A DNA stretch of 64,000 bases. Source: Limimaricola sp027213785 (lineage in GTDB: Bacteria > Pseudomonadota > Alphaproteobacteria > Rhodobacterales > Rhodobacteraceae). Made by a program: the position numbers and the translations under genes. Position 1 is the first letter of the stretch. The number at the start of each line of letters is the position of its first letter. Below are positions 50,844 to 59,472 of this stretch, piece after piece. The notes below the pieces were generated by a model. It was not told the origin of the DNA and did no database searches. It worked only from the letters and a program-made list of their open reading frames with translations. Where the stretch lies: the NCBI RefSeq assembly GCF_050847355.1, contig NZ_CP193755.1:1054001-1118000 (forward strand), given 5' to 3'.

Positions 50844-52126
50844 GGCATCGCCTTAGAGGAAGGACCGTCCGGCGCAACCCGCTCGGACATGAGCTGCCGC
50901 AGCGCCGCCAGCGTCCTTGGCCGCGCCTGACCGCGATCCGACATGATCCGACGTGCCGCAGCGCGCATGGCGTCCAGCTCGGGCGTGCCGATCAACTCCG
51001 CCACCGCCTCGCCGAGCGCCTGCGCCTCGGCCACCTCGCGGGCCGCACCACCCGCGTCGAGCGCGGCATGGGCCTGCCGGGCATTGCCGACGCGTGGCCC
51101 GTGCAGCAACGCGGCCCCCAGCGCCGCCGCCTCCCAAGGGTTGTGCCCGCCCTGCGGCCCGAAGGAGCCGCCGAGAAACACCAGCGGCGCGAGGCGGTAG
51201 ATCAGCCCGGTCTCTCCCAGCCGGTCCACCAGCCAGACCTCGGCCCGGCCCGGGGTCTCGCCCCGCGACACACCGAGCCCGGCCTGTTCCAGCGCCCGCG
51301 CCACGGCCTCGCCCCGTTCGGGATGACGCGGCGCGAGGATCAGCCGCAGGCCCGGATGCCGCTCGCGCGCCCCCAGATGCGCGGTGATCACCGCGGGCTC
51401 GTCCTCGGCATGTGTGGAAACGGCGGCCCAGAGCGGGGCGCCGTCGAACTCCGCGCGCAGCGTGGCGAGCCGTGCCGGATCGGCGGGCAGGGGGGCGGCG
51501 GCGGATTTCAGATCGCCGGGCGCGAGCACCGCGCTTTCGGGCAGGCCGAGCGAAACGATCTCCTCGCGCACCGCCTCGCTTTGCGCGGTGACAAGGTCGA
51601 ACCGCGCCAGCATCGCGGCGCTGAGCTTCGGCGCCCGGACCCGCGACCGCGAGGGACGGGCATTCAACAGGGCCAGCGGCACCCGTCGCGCCGAGGTCTC
51701 GGCCAGCAGGCGTGGCCAGAGGTCTCCCTCCACGAAGCAGGCGAGATCGGGGCGCCAGTGATCGAGGAATCGCCGGGTCGCGCGGGCGCTATCGAGCGGT
51801 TGGTATTGGTGCAGCACACCTTCGATGGCACGCGCCCTCACTCCGCCCGTCGTGGTCGTCGTGGTAACGAGGACGTGGTTTCCCTCGTCCATGAGATCAC
51901 GGGCGAGCCCGGCCACCGAGGCGACTTCGCCGACCGAGGCGGCATTGATCCAGACGAGGCGACCTTGCGGACGGGGAAGACCGGCTCGACCCAACCGCTC
52001 GCCCAAGCGGGCAGGGGCGGAGTTCTGGCCGCGATGCACGCGGCGCGCCAGGGCGAACTCGGCCATGCGCGGCAGCGCCAGCGTTCCCCCGAGCCAGAGC
52101 CGCAGCGGCCAGGGCTCAGCGCTCAT
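50840..52126 (-). CDS. waaA: 3-deoxy-D-manno-octulosonic acid (Kdo) transferase
   Basis: Transfers Kdo from CMP-Kdo to the lipid A precursor at the inner membrane. 428 aa. RLGERLG near residue 43 holds the likely catalytic Glu; LVWINAASVGEV, DLWPRLLAETSARRVPLALLNAR, and the late FLGGSFGPQGGHNPWEAAALG are strongly conserved. One N-terminal hydrophobic stretch may anchor it. It overlaps moaA and the pyruvyltransferase gene by four bases each. Confidence 0.94.
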   Translation of the reverse strand: MSAEPWPLRLWLGGTLALPRMAEFALARRVHRGQNSAPARLGERLGRAGLPRPQGRLVWINAASVGEVASVAGLARDLMDEGNHVLVTTTTTTGGVRARAIEGVLHQYQPLDSARATRRFLDHWRPDLACFVEGDLWPRLLAETSARRVPLALLNARPSRSRVRAPKLSAAMLARFDLVTAQSEAVREEIVSLGLPESAVLAPGDLKSAAAPLPADPARLATLRAEFDGAPLWAAVSTHAEDEPAVITAHLGARERHPGLRLILAPRHPERGEAVARALEQAGLGVSRGETPGRAEVWLVDRLGETGLIYRLAPLVFLGGSFGPQGGHNPWEAAALGAALLHGPRVGNARQAHAALDAGGAAREVAEAQALGEAVAELIGTPELDAMRAAARRIMSDRGQARPRTLAALRQLMSERVAPDGPSSKAMP

Positions 52127-53151
52127 CCGCCGGTATGGCTCATGTGACGGCTGACCCGGCCAGATACCTCCTGCCGGTCATAGTCGAAATCATGCCCCTT
52201 GGGCTTGAGCGCGATGGCGGCGCGGATCGCCTGCTCGAGCCCGGCATCTCCTTCGCTCGCGCGCAGCGGGCCACGCAGGTCGGAATGGCCCTCCTGCCCG
52301 AGACAGGTATAGATCTCGCCGGTGCAGGTGACACGCACCCGGTTGCAACTTTCGCAGAAATTATGGCTCATCGGGGTGATGAAGCCCACACGCTGGCGCG
52401 TCTCTCCGAGCATGACATAGCGCGCCGGACCGCCGGTGCGGTCGGGCAGGTCGTGCAGCGAGTAACGCTCGCCCAGAGTCTCGCGCAGTTCGCGCAGGTT
52501 CCAGTACTGGCCGATCCGGTCCTCGTTGCCGATATCGCCCATCGGCATGACCTCGATGAAGGTCAGGTCCATGTCACGTGCGGCGCAGAACTCGGTCAGC
52601 GCGAACAGCTCGTCCTCGTTGAAGCCCTTGAGCGCAACGGTGTTGATCTTGACCTTGAGCCCGGCGGCCAGCGCCGCGTCGATGCCATCCAGCACCTGAG
52701 GCAGGCGGCCCCAGCGGGTGACGCGGGCGAATTTCGCCTCGTCGAGCGTGTCGAGCGAGACGTTCACCCGCCGCACGCCGGCCGCATAGAGCTCGGTCGC
52801 GTATTTGCCGAGCTGGCTGCCATTGGTGGTCAGCGTCAGTTCCTTGAGCGCGCCCGATTCGAGGTGGCGGGTCATGGAGCGGAAGAACTCCATGATGTTG
52901 CGCCGCACCAAGGGCTCGCCGCCGGTGATGCGCAGCTTTTCGACCCCGAGCCGCACGAAGGCCGAGCAAAGCCGGTCCAGCTCTTCGAGCGTCAGCAACT
53001 CGGCCTTGGGCAGGAACTGCATCTTCTCGGACATGCAGTAGACGCAGCGAAAGTCGCAGCGATCGGTGACCGAAACCCGCAGGTAGCGGATCGCCCGGGC
53101 GTAGGGATCGATCAACGGGGCTGCCGGGGGCGGAACGGGTGCGATTGTCAT
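52123..53151 (-). CDS. moaA: GTP 3',8-cyclase MoaA
   Basis: Radical SAM enzyme for the first step of molybdenum cofactor synthesis. 342 aa. The first Fe-S cluster is bound by CDFRCVYC near residue 30, the second by CESCNRVRVTC and the later YTC; the C-terminus ends in the characteristic Gly-Gly (MSHTGG). ATG 53151 starts the recognisable protein; no clear ribosome-binding site precedes it. It heads a tight run with LPS genes, an unusual setting for a moa gene. Confidence 0.94.
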   Translation of the reverse strand: MTIAPVPPPAAPLIDPYARAIRYLRVSVTDRCDFRCVYCMSEKMQFLPKAELLTLEELDRLCSAFVRLGVEKLRITGGEPLVRRNIMEFFRSMTRHLESGALKELTLTTNGSQLGKYATELYAAGVRRVNVSLDTLDEAKFARVTRWGRLPQVLDGIDAALAAGLKVKINTVALKGFNEDELFALTEFCAARDMDLTFIEVMPMGDIGNEDRIGQYWNLRELRETLGERYSLHDLPDRTGGPARYVMLGETRQRVGFITPMSHNFCESCNRVRVTCTGEIYTCLGQEGHSDLRGPLRASEGDAGLEQAIRAAIALKPKGHDFDYDRQEVSGRVSRHMSHTGG

Positions 53152-53256
53152 GGCGCGAAGGTAGGGTCGGGGGGAGGCGATGGCAAGCAAACTGCCGGTG
53201 AACTCCGGGCCGTACAGGCACTTGTCCGGGCAGGGCGCGCCGCTATCCTCCAGCGC

Positions 53257-53745
53257 ATGACACGCCTCATGATCCCCACCGCCCTCGCCGCGCTCGGTCT
53301 CCTGTCCGCCTGCGCAGAGATGCAACAGGCCAGCGCCCCCTCTGCGGCCCCGGCATCGGAGGCCACCGCCGCCGCGCCGCAACCGGCGGTACAAAGCGCG
53401 CCACCGCCGCCGCCCGAGGCCGCAAGCGCGGCCGCGCTCGACACCACGACGCCGGTACAGCGCGCGGCGGCCACGGCGGCGCCGGAACCCGCGGGCGAGC
53501 AGAGGCTCGGCACGACCATCGCCTCGCTGGGATCGCCCGCCGATCCGGGGCTCTGGATCGAGACGCCCCTGGTGAGCAGCGTCACGCAAGGCCGGGTCGA
53601 GGCGGCGAATGGCAAATCGGTGAAGCTCGAACTGCGCCCCTCGGGCGGGGCTGCCGGATCGGGCAGCGAGATCAGCCTGCCGGCGATGCGTCTTTTGGAG
53701 TTGTCGCTGACGTCTCTGCCGGAACTGACGGTCTATAGCGGCTGA
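53257..53745 (+). CDS. Small lipoprotein with Ala/Pro-rich linker
   Basis: 162-aa exported protein with signal peptide and lipobox LLSAC (Cys near residue 19). An Ala/Pro/Ser-rich linker of about 70 residues follows, then a compact domain with LGTTIASLGSPADPGLWIETPLV and GKSVKLELRPSGG. Similar proteins in this family of bacteria are often named D-galactarate dehydratase in databases, which the sequence does not support. Role unknown; divergent from moaA. Confidence 0.75.
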   Translation: MTRLMIPTALAALGLLSACAEMQQASAPSAAPASEATAAAPQPAVQSAPPPPPEAASAAALDTTTPVQRAAATAAPEPAGEQRLGTTIASLGSPADPGLWIETPLVSSVTQGRVEAANGKSVKLELRPSGGAAGSGSEISLPAMRLLELSLTSLPELTVYSG

Positions 53746-53790
53746 GCGGCAACCGGCCGGGTTTCCGGGCGATGCTTGGTGACGAGATGC

Positions 53791-53820
53791 AAAAAGGGGG
53801 GGGCATATCTTGCCCCCCCT
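53791..53820 (-). terminator. Hairpin at the left edge of the IS110 element
   Basis: 9-bp stem GGGGGGGCA / TGCCCCCCC with loop TATCT, preceded by AAAAA, so on the minus strand it is a hairpin followed by five T. It looks like the minus-strand half of a terminator whose right part was separated by the insertion. Confidence 0.55.
53810..53816. repeat. Left 7-bp direct repeat flanking IS110
   Basis: TTGCCCC, repeated at 54922-54928 on the other side of the element. Confidence 0.5.
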
Positions 53821-53849
53821 GTCTGTTGCGAATGGAGTAGAATGGCGGT

Positions 53850-53978
53850 GCGGAAGGGAGCCCGTCCCCCCCCAGGGTCGAGAGCCCGTGTGGGAGCAAG
53901 GGTCCCTTCCGCGTCGCGATCAACCTGAACAGTTGCTTGGGACGGCTGACTCCGATCCCGCATGACATGGACAGGAGC
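53850..53978 (+). ncRNA. Candidate IS110 bridge RNA
   Basis: A -10-like TAGAAT (53838-53843) ends seven bases before a perfect 10-bp stem GCGGAAGGGA (53850-53859) / TCCCTTCCGC (53903-53912) that is extended by CCC/GGG and carries an internal loop and the apical hairpin GGGT-CGAGA-GCCC. A second structure follows: GGG-A-CGG (53939-53945) / CCG-AT-CCC (53952-53959). Its 5' flank ACAGTTGC (53929-53936) is identical to the right end of the element (54918-54925), and its 3' flank GACAGG (53970-53975) is the reverse complement of CCTGTC at the left end (53818-53823). This is the layout of a bridge-RNA donor loop. Confidence 0.55.
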
Positions 53979-53985
53979 TTTTACC

Positions 53986-54909
53986 ATGCCACAGACCGTC
54001 ATCGGCTGCGACCTTGCCCGCGGCTGGATCGATACGCACGCCCTGCCGACCAAGGTGGTGGTGAGGATCGATAACAATCCGAACAGCATTACCCGCTGGA
54101 CCGCGTCCTTGCCTGCAAACTCTCTAGTCGTCTTCGAGGCCACCAGCGGCTGCGACACTCTTTTGATCAAGGCACTCTGCGACCGGGGCCTTCGCTTCGC
54201 ACGGGTCAATCCGCGCCAAGCCCGAGAGTTCGCCCGCGCGACGGGCGTGTTGGCCAAAACGGATCGGGTCGATGCGCGCATACTGGCTGATATGGGGCGC
54301 CTCTTGCCTCTCGAGGTTACCGCGCCGCCTCATCCGGATCGGGCCCGACTTTCTGATTTCCTTCGTCGCCGCAGGCAGTTGGTCGAAATGCGGAAAGCCG
54401 AAAAGGTGCGTCGCCACAGCGCCGGCCAGCCAGCAATCCTGCGCGAGATCGAGACGATGATCGCGCTGCTCGACCGCCGCATTGTCATCATGGATCGCAA
54501 GATTGCGGCTCTGATCGGAGACAGCCCCGAACTTACCGAGCATGCGGAGTTGCTTCGCGCCGTGCCTGGGATTGGACCGACGGTGCTGGCAACGCTTCTC
54601 GGCGAACTGCCCGAACTCGGCACGCTCTGTCGGCGTCGGATCGCCTCTCTCGCCGGGCTCGCTCCACATGCCCGCGAGAGCGGCACATGGCGCGGCACAC
54701 GACGTATATGGGGAGGACGACGCAAAGTCCGCGAGGCTCTCTACATCGCGGCCTTGAGCGCGTCCCGCCGCGTGCCGCTCTTGATTGCCATGCGAGATCG
54801 AATGAAGGCTGCCGGCAAAGCCCCCAAAACAGTTCTCATTGCCGTTGCCCGTCAGCTCCTCGTCATCCTCAACGCCATGATCCGAAACAAACAGCCCATT
54901 CGCCTCTAA
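53986..54909 (+). CDS. IS110-family transposase
   Basis: 307-aa DEDD-type recombinase. The N-terminal RuvC-like domain has the acidic residues in VIGCDLARGWID, LVVFEATSG and AKTDRVDARILADMGR; the C-terminal Tnp_IS116/110 domain has AVPGIGPTVLATLLGELPE and SLAGLAPHARESGTWRG, with its conserved Ser, and the basic end WGGRRKVREALYIAAL. The frame is intact. ATG 53986 follows ACAGGAGC. Codon use is less GC-rich than in the neighbours. Confidence 0.93.
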   Translation: MPQTVIGCDLARGWIDTHALPTKVVVRIDNNPNSITRWTASLPANSLVVFEATSGCDTLLIKALCDRGLRFARVNPRQAREFARATGVLAKTDRVDARILADMGRLLPLEVTAPPHPDRARLSDFLRRRRQLVEMRKAEKVRRHSAGQPAILREIETMIALLDRRIVIMDRKIAALIGDSPELTEHAELLRAVPGIGPTVLATLLGELPELGTLCRRRIASLAGLAPHARESGTWRGTRRIWGGRRKVREALYIAALSASRRVPLLIAMRDRMKAAGKAPKTVLIAVARQLLVILNAMIRNKQPIRL

Positions 54910-54942
54910 GAAACGACACAGTTGCCCCTTTTTTGTCGTTTC
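54910..54942. repeat. Inverted repeat spanning the IS right end and the glmS stop
   Basis: GAAACGACA (54910-54918) and TGTCGTTTC (54934-54942), 9 bp perfect, around TTGCCCC and a T-run. The right arm includes part of the glmS stop codon. It could end transposase transcription, or it leaves the exact right end in doubt. Confidence 0.5.
54922..54928. repeat. Right 7-bp direct repeat flanking IS110
   Basis: TTGCCCC, matching 53810-53816; followed by TTTTTTG, which would be the U-run of the original terminator. Confidence 0.5.
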
Positions 54943-56761
54943 ACTCGACGGTGACGGATTTGGCGAGGTTTCGGGGCTGGTCGACGTCGGTGCCCTTGGC
55001 CACGGCGGTGTGGTAGGCGAGGAGCTGCGCCGGCAGGGCGTAGAGGATCGGCGCCCAGAGCGGGTCGATCTCGGGCAGGGTGATCACCTCCCAAGCGCCC
55101 TCGCCGGCGATCCGCGCGCCGGTGGCGTCGGTGATCAGCAGTACCTTGCCGCCGCGCGCCATCACCTCCTGCATGTTCGACACGGTCTTGTCGAACAGCT
55201 CGTCATGCGGCGCCATGACGATCACCGGCACGTGCTCGTCCACTAGCGCGATGGGCCCGTGCTTGAGCTCGCCCGACGCGTAAGCTTCGGCGTGGATGTA
55301 GCTGATTTCCTTCAGCTTCAGCGCGCCTTCCAGCGCCAGAGGATACATTCGGCCCCGACCGAGGAACAGGATGTCGCGGGCCTCGGAAAGCCCGCGCGCG
55401 ACGCGCTGGCATTCGGCCTCGATGGTCAATCCCTGATGGATCAGTCCCGGCAGTTCGCGCAGGCCGCGCAGATGCCCGGCGAGTTCGGCCGCGTCGAGCG
55501 TGCCGCGCTGCCGCGCCGCCTCGAGCGCCAGGATCCCCAGCACCAGGAGCTGGCAGGTGAAGGCCTTGGTCGAGGCGACGCCGATCTCGGCACCGGCGAG
55601 GATCGGCAGCGCGAGGTCGCTGTCGCGCGCGATCGAGCTCTCGGTGACGTTGACCACCGACAGGATGCTGGAGGCCTTGTCCTTGGCATAGCGCAGCGCC
55701 GCCAGCGTGTCGGCGGTCTCGCCCGACTGGCTGACGAAGAGCGCGGCCGAGCGGGCCGGCACCGGGGGCTCGCGGTAGCGGTATTCCGAGGCGACGTCGA
55801 TCTCGACCGGCAGCCGCGCCACCTGCTCGAACCAGTATTTCGCGACGTTGCAGGCGTAGAAGGCGGTGCCGCAGGCGACCAGCGTCAGCCGGTCGATGGC
55901 GGTGAAGTCGATGCCGGGCTCGGGCAGGGCGATCTGGCCCTCGGGCGTCAGGTAGTGCCCCAGCGCCTCGGCCAGCACGCGGGGCTGCTCGGCGATTTCC
56001 TTGGCCATGAAGTGCTTGTGCCCGGCCTTGTCGACCTGCGCCGCCGCCCGGGCGATGCGCTTCTCGGGGCGCGAGACCTCGCGGCCCTGCGCGTCGAAGA
56101 TCACCGCGCCCGCGCGGGTCACCTCGGCCCGGTCGCCTTCCTCGAGATAGGTGATCCGGTCGGTCAGGTTGCCGAGCGCGATCGCGTCCGAGCCCACGAA
56201 CATCTCGCCCTCGCCATGGCCGATGGCCAGCGGGCTGCCCTTGCGCGCGGCGATCAGGAGGTCGGGCTCGCCCTCGAACAGGAAGCACAGCGCATAGGCG
56301 CCCTCGAGCTTGGCGATGGTGGCCGCCGCCGCGTCGCGCGGCGCCAGCCCGCGGTCGAGATGCAGCTGGCAGATCAGCGCCACGGTCTCGGTGTCGGTGT
56401 CGGTCGCGGTGCCGATGCCCGCCTCGGACAGTTCGGCGCGCAGCGCCCGGTAGTTCTCGATGATGCCGTTATGAACCACGGCCACGCGGGCCCCGGCATG
56501 GGGATGCGCATTGGCCTCGGTCGGCGCGCCATGGGTGGCCCAGCGGGTGTGGCCGATGCCCGCGAGACCGCGCAGCGGCTCATGCACAAGCTTGTCGGAC
56601 AGGTTCACCAGCTTGCCCACCGCGCGGCGGCGGTCGAGACGGCCCTCGTTCAGCGTCGCGATGCCGGCGCTGTCATAGCCGCGATATTCGAGCCGGCCGA
56701 GCGCCTCGACCAGCAGCGGCGCGGCCTCGTGATTGCCCAGAACGCCTACGATCCCACACAT
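54941..56761 (-). CDS. glmS: Glutamine-fructose-6-phosphate aminotransferase
   Basis: Makes glucosamine-6-phosphate from fructose-6-phosphate and glutamine, the entry to UDP-GlcNAc. 606 aa. The N-terminal nucleophile Cys is in MCGIVGVLG and the glutaminase domain runs to about residue 240 (GHTRWATHGAPTEANAHPH); two SIS isomerase domains follow (LFVSQSGETADTLAAL) and the end NLAKSVTVE is standard, so the nearby IS did not damage it. It begins one base after the glmU stop. No glmS ribozyme is expected or seen. Confidence 0.96.
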   Translation of the reverse strand: MCGIVGVLGNHEAAPLLVEALGRLEYRGYDSAGIATLNEGRLDRRRAVGKLVNLSDKLVHEPLRGLAGIGHTRWATHGAPTEANAHPHAGARVAVVHNGIIENYRALRAELSEAGIGTATDTDTETVALICQLHLDRGLAPRDAAAATIAKLEGAYALCFLFEGEPDLLIAARKGSPLAIGHGEGEMFVGSDAIALGNLTDRITYLEEGDRAEVTRAGAVIFDAQGREVSRPEKRIARAAAQVDKAGHKHFMAKEIAEQPRVLAEALGHYLTPEGQIALPEPGIDFTAIDRLTLVACGTAFYACNVAKYWFEQVARLPVEIDVASEYRYREPPVPARSAALFVSQSGETADTLAALRYAKDKASSILSVVNVTESSIARDSDLALPILAGAEIGVASTKAFTCQLLVLGILALEAARQRGTLDAAELAGHLRGLRELPGLIHQGLTIEAECQRVARGLSEARDILFLGRGRMYPLALEGALKLKEISYIHAEAYASGELKHGPIALVDEHVPVIVMAPHDELFDKTVSNMQEVMARGGKVLLITDATGARIAGEGAWEVITLPEIDPLWAPILYALPAQLLAYHTAVAKGTDVDQPRNLAKSVTVE

Positions 56762-56762
56762 C

Positions 56763-58115
56763 TCATTCGCCTTTCGATTTGGCGGCCTTCGCGGCGCGCA
56801 GCTTCTCGAAGAACCGGGTCGCGAAGCCCGGCTTGTTGTCCTGACGCGCCCGGCCCACGGCCATGTCGCCCGCCGGCACGTTGTGGGTCACCACCGTGCC
56901 GGTCGCGGTCATCGCGCCGTCGCCCAGCGTCACCGGCGCCACCAGCATGGTGTTCGAGCCGATGAAGGCGTCGCGGCCCACCGTGGTCCGGTGCTTGAAC
57001 ACGCCGTCATAGTTGCAGGTGATCGTGCCCGCGCCGACATTGGTGCCGGCGCCGATATCGGCATCGCCCAGATAGGTCAGGTGGTTGATCTTGGCGCCGG
57101 TGCCGATCTGCGCGTTCTTGATCTCGACGAAGTTGCCGACATGCACCTCCTCGGCCAGCTCGGCGCCGGGGCGCAGCCGGGCGAAGGGGCCGACGGTCGC
57201 GCCGCGCGAGATGTGGCAGCCCTCGAGATGCGAAAAGGCGCGGATCCGCGCGCCGCTCTCCACCGTCACGCCGGGGCCGAACACCACGTTGGGCTCGATT
57301 ACCGTGTCGCGGCCAACCACCGTGTCGCGCGCGAAGCTCACCGTCTCCGGCGCCACCAGCGTCACCCCGTCCTCCATCGCCCCGGCCCGGGCGCGGGACT
57401 GGAACGCGGCCTCGGCGGCGGCCAGCTCGGCGCGGGTGTTGATGCCCAGCGTCTCGGCCTCGTCGCAGCGCACCACCTCGGCCCCGAGCCCGGCCTCGCG
57501 CGCGAGGCCCACGATGTCGGTCAGATAGTACTCGCCCGCGGCGTTGTCGTTGGTCACCCGGTCGAGCAGCTCGAACAGCGTCTCGCAATCCGCGGCGATC
57601 ACGCCGGAATTGCACAGGGTGATGGCGCGGGTGGCCGCGTCGGCATCCTTGAACTCGACGATCCGCTCGAGGCTGTCGCCCGACGTCACCAGCCGCCCGT
57701 AGCGGCCCGGATCGGCGGTCTCGAAGCCCAGCACCACGACGTCGGCGCGGGTCCGGGCCCGGCGCATCGCCTCCAGCGTCTCGGGCCGGATGAAGGGCGT
57801 GTCGCCGTAGAGCACGATCACGTCGCCCGAAAAGCCCTCGAGCGCGGCGCGGGCCTGGCGCACCGCGTGGCCGGTGCCGTCCTGGCTTTCCTGGCGCACC
57901 GTGACGACGCCCGCGTCGAAGCCGGTCGCGGCGCGCTCCACGGCCTCGGCGCCATGCCCCGCCACGATGATCATCCGCGACGGCTCCAGCGCCATGCCGG
58001 CGGCCATCGCGTGATGCAGCAGCGGCGCACCCCCGATCTCGTGCAGGACCTTCGGCAGGTCCGAATTCATCCGCGTGCCCCGACCCGCGGCCAGAACGAT
58101 CAGTGCCGTGCCCAT
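56763..58115 (-). CDS. glmU: Bifunctional GlcN-1-P acetyltransferase/GlcNAc-1-P uridyltransferase
   Basis: Last two steps to UDP-GlcNAc for murein and LPS. 450 aa. The uridyltransferase domain has IVLAAGRGTRMNSDLPK and YGDTPFIRPETLEA; the left-handed beta-helix acetyltransferase domain has GPFARLRPGAELAE, VGNFVEIKNAQIG and NYDGVFKHRTTVG. glmS follows after one base, so the two enzymes of the pathway share an operon. Confidence 0.96.
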   Translation of the reverse strand: MGTALIVLAAGRGTRMNSDLPKVLHEIGGAPLLHHAMAAGMALEPSRMIIVAGHGAEAVERAATGFDAGVVTVRQESQDGTGHAVRQARAALEGFSGDVIVLYGDTPFIRPETLEAMRRARTRADVVVLGFETADPGRYGRLVTSGDSLERIVEFKDADAATRAITLCNSGVIAADCETLFELLDRVTNDNAAGEYYLTDIVGLAREAGLGAEVVRCDEAETLGINTRAELAAAEAAFQSRARAGAMEDGVTLVAPETVSFARDTVVGRDTVIEPNVVFGPGVTVESGARIRAFSHLEGCHISRGATVGPFARLRPGAELAEEVHVGNFVEIKNAQIGTGAKINHLTYLGDADIGAGTNVGAGTITCNYDGVFKHRTTVGRDAFIGSNTMLVAPVTLGDGAMTATGTVVTHNVPAGDMAVGRARQDNKPGFATRFFEKLRAAKAAKSKGE

Positions 58116-58229
58116 TGCTGCCCCTCTTGTTGCTTGATCCGTCTTCTACTAGCCGCATCTAGGGGCACAAGCCCGGTGGCCCACCGGCGGGATCAATTAC
58201 CGCTACGCATCATTACAGGGGAGGTGCCC

Positions 58230-58889
58230 ATGCGCGCCGTGATCTTCGACCTCGACGGCACGCTCGCCGAAACCAGCGGCGACCTGATCGCGGCCGCCAA
58301 TCGCTGTTTCGAGGATCTCGGCCTCGGGCCGCTGCTCGACCCGCGCGAGGATGCCGCCACCGCCATGCATGGCGCGCGTGCCATGCTGCGGCTGGGACTG
58401 AGCCGGGTCGGCGAGGTCGAGGAGGCCGAGGTCGATCGGCAGTATCCCCGGCTGCTCGCCTATTACGAGGAGGAGATCGACCGGCATTCGACGCTGTTCC
58501 CCGGCGCGATCGAGGCGATCGCGGAGTTAAAGCGGCTTGGCCATCCGGTGGCGATCTGCACCAACAAGCCCGAGGCGCTGGCCGAGAAGCTGATGACCCG
58601 GCTCGGCGTGCGCGAACATTTCGTCTGTCTCGTCGGGGCGGACACGCTGACGATGCGCAAGCCCGATCCCGAATGCCTGCGTGAAACCGTGCGACGCGCG
58701 GGCGGCGATCCGGCGCATTGCGTGCTGGTGGGGGATACCGAGACCGACCGTATCACGGCCCGCGCCGCCGGCGTGCCCTCGATCCTCGTGAAGTTCGGCC
58801 CCAATGGCCATCGCACGGCGGATCTGCATCCCGAGGCGCTGATCGGTCATTACGACGAGTTGGTGGCGGCGGTGCAGGCGCTGGGCTGA
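58230..58889 (+). CDS. gph: Phosphoglycolate phosphatase-like HAD hydrolase
   Basis: 219-aa HAD-superfamily phosphatase. The nucleophile motif is VIFDLDGTLAET at residue 7, followed by ICTNKPEALAEKLM, KPDPECL and VGDTETDRITARAAG. These match Gph, which removes phosphoglycolate; related HAD enzymes have other substrates. ATG 58230 follows AGGGGAGG. Divergent from glmU. Confidence 0.85.
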   Translation: MRAVIFDLDGTLAETSGDLIAAANRCFEDLGLGPLLDPREDAATAMHGARAMLRLGLSRVGEVEEAEVDRQYPRLLAYYEEEIDRHSTLFPGAIEAIAELKRLGHPVAICTNKPEALAEKLMTRLGVREHFVCLVGADTLTMRKPDPECLRETVRRAGGDPAHCVLVGDTETDRITARAAGVPSILVKFGPNGHRTADLHPEALIGHYDELVAAVQALG

Positions 58890-59004
58890 GGCCACCTCCT
58901 GGTAAGGGGCAGCGTCTTCGTGGTGCCCGTGGAGACGCCGCAATAGGGTTCGGTGCCCGCGCGACCATAAGCCGTGAGCACCCTGTCCGCTGAGCGCAGC
59001 GCTT

Positions 59005-59472
59005 CTACTGCGCGGCTTCGGTGTCGTAGAGAGGAATCGTCGAAAGCGACATCTTGGCCGAGCCTTGGGTCAGTTCGCTGCCATGGGCGAGATAGATCAG
59101 CACCTGGTTCGTCTCGTCGTAGATGCGGGTGATCCTGAGCGATTTCAGGATGATCGAACGGCTTTCGCGAAACACCGCCTCGCCGCCGCGCGAACGGTCG
59201 ATGTCGCCCAACGTGATCGGCCCGGTCTGGCGGCAGTCGATCGAGGCGTTGGACGGGTCCTCGAACCAGTTGCCCTGGCTGAGACGGTCGATCTCGGAGC
59301 GCTCGAAATAGGCGATGTGGCAGGTCACCCCCTCGACGTCCGGGTCGGGAATCGCTTCGACGATGACGTCGTTGCCGACCCAGTCAACGCCGACCTTGCC
59401 GACGACCTCGGCATGGGCGGTGGCAGGGATGAGGGCGAGGGCGAGCGCGGCAAGTCGGAACATGCATGTCAT
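59005..59472 (-). CDS. CreA-like periplasmic protein
   Basis: 155-aa exported protein with a signal peptide ending near ATAHA. The mature part is CreA-like: VDWVGNDVIVEAIPDPDVEGVTCHIAYF, then DPSNASIDCRQTGPI and SLRITRIYDETNQVLIYLAHG. The two Cys may form a disulfide. CreA function is unknown. ATG 59463 is an equally possible start. It converges with gph. Confidence 0.85.
   Translation of the reverse strand: MTCMFRLAALALALIPATAHAEVVGKVGVDWVGNDVIVEAIPDPDVEGVTCHIAYFERSEIDRLSQGNWFEDPSNASIDCRQTGPITLGDIDRSRGGEAVFRESRSIILKSLRITRIYDETNQVLIYLAHGSELTQGSAKMSLSTIPLYDTEAAQ

Larger units (their letters stand above)
53817..54928 (+). mobile_element. IS110-family insertion sequence, about 1.1 kb
   Basis: One transposase gene with a 170-base non-coding 5' region and only about 12 bases after the stop: the plan of the IS110 subgroup proper. 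No long terminal inverted repeats; both ends share a short CTGT when read inward. The 7-bp TTGCCCC at each side is taken as the boundary because removing one copy rebuilds a sensible terminator (A5-G8-CATATCTTG-C4-T6) between the lipoprotein gene and glmS. The exact ends are an inference. Confidence 0.72.
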
